Assembly: GCA_037975125.1 (NCBI GenBank)
Contig: CM075857.1
Location: 19,980,997 to 20,044,996 of the forward strand
DNA: 64,000 bases
Reading direction: 5' to 3'
DNA from: Latrodectus hesperus
Lineage: Eukaryota; Arthropoda; Arachnida; Araneae; Theridiidae
A model generated the notes under the pieces. It did not search any database. It was not told where the DNA came from and saw only the letters and a program-made list of their open reading frames with translations. Each line of letters begins with the position of its first letter. The first letter of the stretch is position 1. Below, in pieces: positions 63,301 through 64,000 of this stretch. The position numbers and the translations under genes were made by a program.

Positions 63301-63512
63301 TTTTAATCCACATACATTTTCAATTTCTAGAATACCAGCTTGTTGCTTTCATCAGTCATATGGGTACTTCAACTGTTGCTGGTCATTATGTGTGCCATAT
63401 TTATAAAGAAGGTAGATGGGTTATTTTCAATGATAATAAAGTTGCCTTGTCTGAACATCCTCCTATGGACTTAGCATATTTGTATCTCTATCAGCGAATA
63501 CCATCACCTTAA
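18233..63512 (+). CDS. Usp5: Usp5 / isopeptidase T deubiquitinase, 20 exons
   Basis: Twenty exons spread over 45 kb join in frame (2403 coding nt) to give 800 residues, close to animal USP5 (about 835-860). The enzyme disassembles unanchored polyubiquitin chains from the free C-terminal glycine end, recycling ubiquitin and keeping proteasomes clear. Domains in order: an N-terminal cryptic zinc-finger-like region (about 25-130); the UBP zinc finger with Zn ligands Cys193, Cys196, Cys213 and His226 and the ubiquitin-glycine-binding Arg215; the USP domain from [18 protein letters not shown] with catalytic Cys329 to GHYVCH with catalytic His759 and FND775; and two UBA domains inserted in the catalytic domain (about 612-652 and 679-716). 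These key residues sit at a constant offset of six from the human zinc-finger and cysteine positions. The linker before UBA1 is shorter than in vertebrates. Introns 1, 12 and 15 are the longest and carry most insertions. USP13 is the close paralogue; intact catalytic residues and overall similarity favour USP5. Confidence 0.95.
21207..21243. repeat. Perfect hairpin, 17-bp arms, 3-nt loop
   Basis: Left arm 21207-21223 (aagttatttatgaatca) is the exact reverse complement of the right arm 21227-21243, around a 3-nt loop, tta. Same architecture as two larger palindromes in intron 15. Confidence 0.9.
21591..21643 (+). other. Imperfect hairpin, possible miRNA precursor
   Basis: The 5' arm (21591-21613, GCTATTTTTGCCTGCTATTG...) pairs with the 3' arm (21620-21643): 7 bp, a U-U mismatch, 6 bp, a C-A mismatch, 6 bp, then a short loop of about 6-9 nt. 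The stem shape fits an intronic microRNA precursor in the Usp5 sense strand, but the loop is short and I do not recognise a known miRNA seed. A relic inverted repeat is an equal alternative. Confidence 0.3.
23549..23727 (+). mobile_element. SINE copy, same family as 45870-46053 (old)
   Basis: Aligns by eye along its length with the copy at 45870: tRNA-like head (tggcaactta...gggtttcattctcacc, a decayed A/B-box head), then gtggtttggagttcatttt... and ...ccaattagttcttctgtgcaaaaagtgatcattgagca. Many substitutions, so old. Confidence 0.6.
24491..24616 (+). CDS. Usp5: Usp5 exon 2 (residues 39-80)
   Basis: [20 protein letters not shown] onward matches the N-terminal USP5 region ('GLYICMNTFLGFGKQYV'). 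Acceptor tttatacag, donor GAG|GTAAAT, phase 0 on both sides. Confidence 0.9.
24617..26487 (+). other. Usp5 intron 2 (1.9 kb)
   Basis: AT-rich, with one old SINE remnant (25240-25384). Nothing else seen. Confidence 0.8.
25240..25384 (+). mobile_element. SINE remnant, same family as 45870-46053
   Basis: Only the 3' body is clear: gcttggatgtttgtagcagtt, cattttacaccatggttct, ctgattagtccttgtg and gatcgttgagcaacaaacaaa match the 45870 copy in order. The tRNA-like head is unrecognisable. Confidence 0.55.
26488..26536 (+). CDS. Usp5: Usp5 exon 3 (residues 81-96)
   Basis: A 49-nt exon, [16 protein letters not shown], ending one base into a Gly codon. Position and the 'P-T-K/R-LAIG' end match USP5. 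Acceptor atttcag, donor TTG|GTAATT. Confidence 0.8.
26537..29200 (+). other. Usp5 intron 3 (2.7 kb)
   Basis: Mostly AT-rich with a (GA)n run near 27887-27897 and a GC-richer repeat with promoter-like content at 28130-29085 (own entry). Confidence 0.75.
28130..29085 (+). repeat. GC-richer repeat, possible solo LTR
   Basis: A block clearly richer in GC than the intron around it. It holds TATATAAAGAGCAAG (about 28490), then a GC-rich transcribed-looking stretch and an AATAAA at about 28887, the U3-R-U5 order of a retroviral-type LTR. A 107-codon ORF (28593-28916) lies within it and resembles no protein I know. I could not find matching TG...CA ends with a target duplication, so an LTR is a guess. 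Confidence 0.3.
29201..29319 (+). CDS. Usp5: Usp5 exon 4 (residues 97-136)
   Basis: Completes Gly97 then [20 protein letters not shown], matching 'GVEGGFDLSEEKFELDEDVK' of USP5. Acceptor ctaaatctag, donor TCT|GTGAGT. Confidence 0.9.
29320..31465 (+). other. Usp5 intron 4 (2.1 kb)
   Basis: AT-rich with an (A)n run near 30174-30192. No gene or mobile element seen. Confidence 0.7.
31466..31572 (+). CDS. Usp5: Usp5 exon 5 (residues 137-171)
   Basis: [20 protein letters not shown], then a [11 protein letters not shown] stretch matching 'AWDGEVRQVSKHA' of USP5. Acceptor attttag, donor AA|GTATAT; Lys172 is completed in exon 6. Confidence 0.9.
31573..33102 (+). other. Usp5 intron 5 (1.5 kb)
   Basis: AT-rich; nothing recognisable. 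Confidence 0.7.
33103..33338 (+). CDS. Usp5: Usp5 exon 6 (UBP zinc finger, residues 172-250)
   Basis: Carries the whole zinc finger: [40 protein letters not shown] and [12 protein letters not shown]. Zn ligands Cys193, Cys196, Cys213, His226; Arg215 is the residue that in USP5 contacts the free ubiquitin C-terminus. Acceptor tttttag, donor TCTG|GTATGT. Confidence 0.95.
34312..35856 (+). mobile_element. Decayed LINE, 5' region and ORF1
   Basis: A GC-rich leader (34312-35000, starting about cccctcatggggctcacgtt) is followed by a broken gag-like ORF1. At 35440-35490 [13 protein letters not shown] resembles the 'EEEILEGLSDQGV' stretch of spider and insect Jockey-like ORF1. At 35602-35856 zinc-knuckle spacing is visible ([12 protein letters not shown], then [20 protein letters not shown]). 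Frameshifts separate the parts. No ORF2 follows and no target duplication was found. Confidence 0.65.
35602..35856 (+). pseudogene. LINE ORF1 zinc-knuckle fragment
   Basis: 84 residues with repeated CxxC/H/C nucleic-acid-binding knuckles: [22 protein letters not shown] and [15 protein letters not shown]. This is the C-terminal part of ORF1 in Jockey-type non-LTR elements, where it binds the element RNA. The first knuckle is damaged by a frameshift just upstream. Confidence 0.65.
36427..36521 (+). CDS. Usp5: Usp5 exon 7 (residues 251-282)
   Basis: Completes Asp251 then [31 protein letters not shown]; matches '[20 protein letters not shown]' of USP5. Acceptor ttttttag, donor AAG|GTACCA, phase 0. 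Confidence 0.95.
36522..37805 (+). other. Usp5 intron 7 (1.3 kb)
   Basis: AT-rich; nothing recognisable. Confidence 0.7.
37806..37999 (+). CDS. Usp5: Usp5 exon 8 (catalytic Cys box, residues 283-346)
   Basis: [20 protein letters not shown], then [20 protein letters not shown]; Cys329 is the catalytic nucleophile. Acceptor tgcctag, donor AATG|GTAAAT; Cys347 is completed in exon 9. The apparent stop right after the exon is intronic. Confidence 0.95.
38000..39710 (+). other. Usp5 introns 8 and 9 region
   Basis: Two short AT-rich introns (38000-38916 and 38989-39710) on either side of exon 9. No other features seen. Confidence 0.7.
38917..38988 (+). CDS. Usp5: Usp5 exon 9 (residues 347-370)
   Basis: [23 protein letters not shown] after Cys347, matching the 'YVDKLEKIFQNAPTDPTQDF' region. 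Acceptor atttttag, donor CAAAT|GTAAGT. Confidence 0.9.
39711..39777 (+). CDS. Usp5: Usp5 exon 10 (residues 371-393)
   Basis: Completes Met371 then [22 protein letters not shown], matching 'VAKLGHGLLSGEYSKP'. Shorter than vertebrate USP5 here. Acceptor gcttttag, donor CAA|GTAATT, phase 0. Confidence 0.9.
39778..41428 (+). other. Usp5 intron 10 (1.7 kb)
   Basis: AT-rich; nothing recognisable. Confidence 0.7.
41429..41551 (+). CDS. Usp5: Usp5 exon 11 (residues 394-434)
   Basis: [20 protein letters not shown], then [29 protein letters not shown] is a core USP motif lining the active site. Acceptor gttttcag, donor GAG|GTAAAA, phase 0. Confidence 0.95.
41694..41844 (+). CDS. Usp5: Usp5 exon 12 (residues 435-484), GC donor
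   Basis: [20 protein letters not shown], then [20 protein letters not shown]. It ends AAAG|GCAAGT: a GC donor in the optimal AG|GCAAGT context. Joining to 47691 gives the conserved NKE-D/E-L sequence; the nearest GT (41849) would give a frame that reaches a stop soon after. Confidence 0.9.
42800..44318 (-). mobile_element. Pogo/Tigger-like DNA transposon, decayed
   Basis: A GC-richer block whose minus strand encodes pieces of a pogo-type transposase in order. The right end is placed near 44318, where the minus strand starts TACCGTATTTACACAAATCT, a typical end for this group. A matching inverted left end was not found; the left limit is set by the end of the transposase-like sequence. Flanking TA duplication cannot be judged. 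Confidence 0.65.
42802..44089 (-). pseudogene. Pogo-like transposase, broken
   Basis: Read on the minus strand, the N-terminal part (44089 downward) starts [20 protein letters not shown], a CENP-B-type helix-turn-helix region. The 43354-43731 frame (125 residues) covers the start of the DDE_1 catalytic domain. The 43124-43330 frame contains [11 protein letters not shown], the position of the second catalytic Asp. The 42802-43053 frame contains [20 protein letters not shown] and [12 protein letters not shown], the usual C-terminal pogo signature. At least three frameshifts or stops separate these pieces, so it is inactive. Confidence 0.7.
45638..45847 (-). other. Unrecognised 69-codon reading frame
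   Basis: Less low-complexity than the other intronic ORFs ([20 protein letters not shown]...). I do not recognise it. It lies in a block (45240-45860) slightly GC-richer than the intron, so it may be a transposon remnant. No splice signals support a host exon. Confidence 0.2.
45870..46053 (+). mobile_element. tRNA-derived SINE, best copy in window
   Basis: The head shows GCTGGCAGCCGAATGGTTAG (A box, GAATGGTTAGCG) and TGGGTTCGAATCTCACC (B box, GGTTCGAATC). A ~110-bp body follows, then an A-rich tail, caaacaaaacaaaaa. A 7-bp repeat, ATACTTC, at 45863-45869 and 46054-46060 is a plausible target duplication. Two older copies lie on the same strand in introns 1 and 2. Confidence 0.75.
47691..47748 (+). 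CDS. Usp5: Usp5 exon 13 (residues 485-503)
   Basis: Completes Glu485 then [18 protein letters not shown], matching 'KEELLEYEEKKRQAEEEK'. Acceptor attttag, donor AAAGT|GTAAGT. Confidence 0.85.
47831..47953 (+). CDS. Usp5: Usp5 exon 14 (residues 504-544)
   Basis: Completes Val504 then [40 protein letters not shown], matching 'PFSSCLEAYGAPEQVDDFWS'. Acceptor taccttag, donor AAA|GTATGT. Confidence 0.9.
48060..48148 (+). CDS. Usp5: Usp5 exon 15 (residues 545-574)
   Basis: Completes Lys545 then [29 protein letters not shown]: the conserved '[20 protein letters not shown]' block. Acceptor ttttttcag, donor CTTG|GTAATT; the next codon is completed 10 kb away. Confidence 0.95.
48540..49607 (-). pseudogene. 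Tc1-type transposase, broken
   Basis: Minus-strand pieces match a Tc1 (DD34E) transposase. 49060-49461 holds the end of the DNA-binding region ([20 protein letters not shown]) and the first catalytic Asp in FTDESRF; a nonsense codon ends it at WHE. 48696-48902 holds the second Asp in LMDDNARLH and [11 protein letters not shown]. Directly after that the catalytic Glu codon is lost through a one-base deletion, which gives NPLKIF where NPLEN is expected. The N-terminal coding part lies beyond the Copia, at about 56112-56250. The gene is dead from point lesions as well as from the insertion. Confidence 0.8.
49613..50320 (+). repeat. Copia 5' LTR
   Basis: 708 bp, starting TG and ending CA. Contains AATAAATAAAG at 50084-50094 as a poly(A) signal. 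An inner motif pair, gaccggcatactcc and ccgaactggcatatcg, repeats a 'GGCATA' core. Differs from the 3' LTR by one fewer G at about 49880 and one more A at about 50304. Confidence 0.97.
50326..50340 (+). promoter_or_regulatory. Copia primer-binding site, half-tRNA-iMet type
   Basis: GGTTATGGGCTCAGG starts 5 nt after the 5' LTR. It is complementary, with one weak position, to the anticodon stem-loop of animal initiator tRNA-Met (CUGGGCCCAUAACC). Drosophila copia is known to prime from the 5' half of tRNA-iMet cut in the anticodon loop, so this element probably does the same. Confidence 0.75.
50556..51932 (+). CDS. Copia gag and protease part of polyprotein
   Basis: Encodes about 458 residues from the ATG at 50556 (context GCCATGG; an upstream in-frame ATG at 50532 would add eight hydrophobic residues and has weaker context). 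It starts like Copia gag ([10 protein letters not shown]) and contains a CCHC zinc knuckle, [14 protein letters not shown], which packages RNA. Next is a basic Arg/Ser region with imperfect repeats ([19 protein letters not shown]). The aspartic protease follows, with active site [11 protein letters not shown]. The frame ends early at a TAA (51930-51932) because of a one-base shift near 51921; the continuation lies in the next entry. Confidence 0.9.
   Translation: MATYAINKLSNQNYETWTSDIKFILMERNVWEVVKGAEKAPIPPILKTETGSFEDLNDTAYLKSLKEFNKNKNIALSLIYLNIDEDHRRIIDGIEDPVVAWETLLKYFHPDTRANHMTIFSELCDTKMLLEESILMFSTRLLKVYNRLKTIDPTFNEKYASFQLLRYLPMHFDRIVQVILGWPDENFNYKAITDALNAEEVRLQLREKDSLTQASAVTPVKKQIICYGCQEPGHYRNSCPLKVQSLKVSRCFRRKYRSHSRCFSPECRSQTRRFNPEYKGPYREPRSDFVAERNQSRSSNSTFQNQPRFSRCKDKHKRGTVSRNITSTNKDGHSPCKSNFSITSLFNQTKERVNWVFDTAASHHFCKERDLFINFVPLINEKISVAIDGVDFPIEGKGTVKLLFGLQKYTLNDVMYSPNLRRNLISGPKLDIQGFVYHGGNGVVKVSEKGGKRFLRPY
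51923..53341 (+). CDS. Copia integrase part of polyprotein
   Basis: Open from just after the frameshift to a UGA at 53339-53341; an internal ATG at 52091 is probably not a real start. The integrase zinc domain shows HRRFGH and CEPCKMSK (HHCC). The rve catalytic core has Asp in YADVWGP, Asp in FRTDNGTEF and Glu in NGVSERYNQ, so the DDE triad is complete. The C-terminal part is acidic and Ser-rich (SDDDIGY, SDDSDPE). It ends at UGA followed by CUAG; the same frame stays open beyond into reverse transcriptase. Confidence 0.9.
   Translation, partial: AILKEGIYQVSPRIVKADKNVSFTTNLKDSKALELWHRRFGHISTSTISHTSRKGGVIGLPLLNDKTVFCEPCKMSKYRRVSFKSLREVRSKAPLELLYADVWGPQSVKGRMGERYFITIIDDYSRKVSLFPMSEKSEVFGIIKTYITRVENILNKKVKAFRTDNGTEFVNRQIQNYFAEKGIAHELTNIFTPEQNGVSERYNQTVASGARAVLQESGLPKCFWPEAMLYFTYTWNRVCHNKLNKTPCELFSGSRPSVKHLKPFGTVAYIGVPRQHRKKLDTRARKGFLVGYAFRTKGYRIWMPETNKIIETINVSFNEKIVYKDTLSGAVLGPSNRISTVSNEYEVGSDDDIGYHIVPRDSESDDSDPEVSIDDIPSPISEPRLVNWERKAIQRKDRSRTDVYYYEEGKKERLRSLNDVAKYCSKNNIVFNPNLFDFKGTNRTQGLVLSSRDAVLTDNEDNGTTNNLSISS
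53342..54913 (+). CDS. Copia reverse transcriptase-RNase H part of polyprotein
   Basis: Same frame as the integrase part and open from the UGA to the TGA at 54911-54913. The first internal ATG is at 53417, but homology-like sequence ([16 protein letters not shown]) begins before it, so this is a continuation of pol and not a separate gene. RT motifs: [29 protein letters not shown] and the catalytic YVDD. RNase H residues: Asp in YSDADFA, Glu in MEAEFVA and Asp in FVDNQAA. The end, LADAFTKPL, is the normal Copia C-terminus. All catalytic residues look intact. Confidence 0.93.
   Translation, partial: LDRIPIPKTYKQAIESEYKDEWLNAMKEELCIMKNRGVWHLEDLPENTTPIGCRWVFTVKRDDTGKIVRFKSRLVAQGYKQEKGISYDETFSPVVNFSLIRFFFSLLVSCKGWYHLQCDITGAYLYAPLEERIYMTQPPGFEETSQKRKFCRLDRAIYGLRQSGRQWFYEIHNVLLKMGFCKFQWGNCAYLLGDYLVLILYVDDFVIFGRDQKTIDKTINNLKNHFDIKVLGKTRTLLGVEFGEENGSVLIHQRSYIKDVCERFQRFKIPISSLPISKGSIYSKTSCPSTAEEEREMLKYPYRSVLGCLSFLANRTRPDIAYAVNIFSQFQSNPGMNHWDGLLRLLGYVINTEDFCLKLSCKQFQIRVYSDADFAANRDDRTSLGGQLVLLGNSPISWRTFKEKSVTLSTMEAEFVAMTEAAKEIVWFSGILNECHDKGIVTSEPEIPILFVDNQAAIDFIKSPIENYRSKHIDVKLFFVRDMYNTQKFKLSFVRSKLNLADAFTKPLTKFELQKFISNIFKK
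54914..55398 (+). other. Copia 3' untranslated region and purine tract
   Basis: 485 nt between the pol stop and the 3' LTR with no ORF. It ends in gataagaggggggcat, the polypurine tract that primes plus-strand DNA. A GC patch, ggggccccgag, is at 55038-55048. Confidence 0.75.
55399..56106 (+). repeat. Copia 3' LTR
   Basis: 708 bp, TG...CA. AATAAATAAAG is at 55871-55881. Virtually identical to the 5' LTR apart from two homopolymer indels that cancel in length. Followed by the GAAAG duplication and then the other half of the Tc1 element. Confidence 0.97.
57212..57266. repeat. Perfect palindrome, 26-bp arms, 3-nt loop
   Basis: Left arm 57212-57237 is the exact reverse complement of right arm 57241-57266, with loop aat. 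A second, loop-free 26-bp palindrome (57272-57297, centre ATGATCAT) starts 5 nt later. Confidence 0.93.
57272..57297. repeat. Perfect 26-bp palindrome, no loop
   Basis: TCATAAATTATGA followed by its exact reverse complement, TCATAATTTATGA. Reuses the 'atcataaattatgat' word of the neighbouring hairpin. Confidence 0.93.
57529..57583. repeat. Perfect palindrome, 26-bp arms, 3-nt loop
   Basis: Left arm 57529-57554 and right arm 57558-57583 are exact reverse complements around the loop ttt. Arm and loop lengths equal those of the palindrome at 57212, though the sequence differs. Confidence 0.93.
57770..58047 (+). mobile_element. tRNA-derived SINE, second family
   Basis: The head AGCTCGGTGGCTTAGTGGCA has an A box (TGGCTTAGTGGC), and GAGGTTCGATCCTCG is a B box. 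A ~200-bp GC-rich body follows (aactgaggaccaagcatgct..., ggccttggcctacatgggct) and a (TTTAG)n-like end, gtttagtttag. Good box preservation suggests moderate age. Target duplication is not clear. Confidence 0.75.
58316..58417 (+). CDS. Usp5: Usp5 exon 16 (residues 575-608)
   Basis: Completes Asp575 then [33 protein letters not shown], matching '[27 protein letters not shown]'. Acceptor tttttcag, donor AAAG|GTATTA. Confidence 0.92.
58418..59282 (+). other. Usp5 intron 16 (0.9 kb)
   Basis: AT-rich, with a (TA)n run at about 58826-58842. Nothing else seen. Confidence 0.7.
59283..59426 (+). CDS. Usp5: Usp5 exon 17 (UBA1, residues 609-656)
   Basis: [48 protein letters not shown]: a UBA domain with the MGFP loop, which binds ubiquitin units of the chain. 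Acceptor ccttt-ag at 59281-59282, donor CCAG|GTAAAT. Confidence 0.95.
59572..59705 (+). CDS. Usp5: Usp5 exon 18 (UBA2 first half, residues 657-701)
   Basis: [20 protein letters not shown], then [23 protein letters not shown] with the second UBA MGF loop. Acceptor cttctttag, donor ACT|GTAAGT, phase 0. Confidence 0.95.
59706..61001 (+). other. Usp5 intron 18 (1.3 kb)
   Basis: AT-rich; nothing recognisable. Confidence 0.7.
61002..61119 (+). CDS. Usp5: Usp5 exon 19 (UBA2 second half, residues 702-740)
   Basis: [20 protein letters not shown] completes UBA2; an acidic linker and [12 protein letters not shown] follow. Acceptor gtttctttcag, donor GAAA|GTAAGT. Confidence 0.93.
61511..62771 (+). mobile_element. 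Mariner transposon, decayed
   Basis: The left end CGAAGGTTACTCTGAATATT and the right end (reverse strand CGAGGGTCACTCTGAAATTT) are inverted repeats of about 30 bp. They are bordered by TA (61509-61510, 62772-62773). The length of 1261 bp is normal for mariner. The plus strand encodes a frameshifted transposase. Confidence 0.9.
61690..62710 (+). pseudogene. Mariner transposase, broken (DD34D)
   Basis: The N-terminal helix-turn-helix region is visible ([28 protein letters not shown]). The longest open part (61895-62257, 120 residues) carries the first catalytic Asp in VRGDETYI. Later frames give [10 protein letters not shown] (second Asp) and [12 protein letters not shown] (third Asp, the mariner DD34D position), then a C-terminal AGGDYFEHT. 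At least three frameshifts or stops separate these, so it is inactive. Overall closest to the mariner group known from arthropods and SETMAR-like sequences. Confidence 0.8.
63331..63512 (+). CDS. Usp5: Usp5 exon 20 (catalytic His box, residues 741-800)
   Basis: [40 protein letters not shown] and a [11 protein letters not shown] end, with catalytic His759 in GHYVCH and the FND motif. Acceptor caatttctag; TAA stop at 63510-63512. Confidence 0.96.
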
Positions 63513-63590
63513 ATTGAAGTTCCATGTATATTGCTATTAATCTTTGACTTAATTTAATTTTTCTGTGCATATGTAACATTTTTAAAGCAT

Positions 63591-63596
63591 AATAAA
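63591..63596 (+). promoter_or_regulatory. Poly(A) signal of Usp5
   Basis: AATAAA lies 79 nt after the Usp5 stop codon, giving a short 3' UTR. Further AATAAA words occur near 63795. Confidence 0.65.
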
Positions 63597-63599
63597 AAT

Positions 63600-64000
63600 A
63601 ATTTTTCTATAGAGTTCATTATTTTGTTTTATTATTTTCTTCATACACTTAAATTAAACATTTCGTGCAAGTGTTTTCTTAATTGTGCTTTTATATTTAC
63701 CATAAAACAGTCTTAATTTAAAGTAGATGTTATCTAAGTTCTTATGAATTTATTTAGTGTTGTGTTTTGTACAACTTAATTTTGTAAAAAAAAAAATAAA
63801 TAATAAAAATAAAAATGTTTAGTTTTCTTTTGTAAAATAAAAATTCAGTAGCAAATTTACTAAATATCAATAAGATGAATCAATAATTTAATTGAATAAT
63901 TTAATGATTTTTTAGTTAAATTTATAATACTTTCCATATTTCTGTAAATTATTATTTGAATTGTATACTGGATCAGGGTTCTTATAACCCTTGGAAACTA
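63600..64000. other. AT-rich 3' flank of Usp5
   Basis: No gene or repeat recognised to the window end. Confidence 0.6.

Larger units (their letters stand above)
61120..63330 (+). other. Usp5 intron 19 (2.2 kb)
   Basis: AT-rich, with a mariner element (61511-62771) in the same orientation as Usp5. Confidence 0.8.

Noticed and set aside
1..64000. CRISPR arrays, operons, riboswitches, rRNA or functional tRNA genes
   Set aside because: None seen; the tRNA-like heads found belong to SINEs and lack complete tRNA folds.

Overview
This window is eukaryotic, AT-rich genomic DNA from an arthropod. It is most likely a chelicerate, and I favour a spider. The evidence is spliced genes with GT-AG introns of up to 10 kb, single-copy genes of animal type, and a dense load of LINE, tRNA-derived SINE, hAT, Tc1, mariner, pogo and Copia elements. 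The species call is inference from the look of the transposon families; no marker gene fixes it.

Two host genes are well supported and stand head to head, 330 bp apart. On the minus strand (17309-17902) is an intronless lin-7/Veli gene, a 197-residue L27-PDZ scaffold protein. On the plus strand (18233-63512) is a complete Usp5 (ubiquitin-specific protease 5, isopeptidase T). I resolved it into 20 exons whose phases join without a break to give an 800-residue protein: N-terminal region, UBP zinc finger, split USP catalytic domain and two UBA domains. One of its 19 introns (intron 12) is a GC-AG intron. Both genes have AATAAA signals within about 100 nt of their stops.

The first 17 kb holds no recognisable host gene. 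It carries an internally deleted non-LTR retrotransposon with a perfect 13-bp target duplication (929-1756), a 2.2-kb decayed hAT element with matching ends and an 8-bp duplication (6715-8943), and several tRNA-derived SINEs. One SINE has itself been hit by a second insertion with its own 14-bp duplication (12052-12891).

The Usp5 introns hold the other insertions. There are three same-strand copies of one SINE family (introns 1, 2 and 12), a promoter-bearing repeat that may be a solo LTR (intron 3), a decayed LINE ORF1 with zinc knuckles (intron 6), a pogo-like transposon (intron 12), another SINE in intron 15, and a mariner (intron 19). The showpiece is in intron 15: an old Tc1-type element (48312-56344) split by a very young Copia retrotransposon (49613-56106). 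The Copia has near-identical 708-bp LTRs, a GAAAG duplication, a half-tRNA-iMet primer site, and gag-pol interrupted only by one frameshift at a homopolymer and one UGA stop in a leaky-looking context. Four perfect short-loop palindromes lie in introns 1 and 15.

Nothing here looks like a wholly new biological system. The best leads are the Copia readthrough context, the nested insertions, the intronless lin-7 in a divergent pair with Usp5, and the three-nucleotide-loop hairpins.
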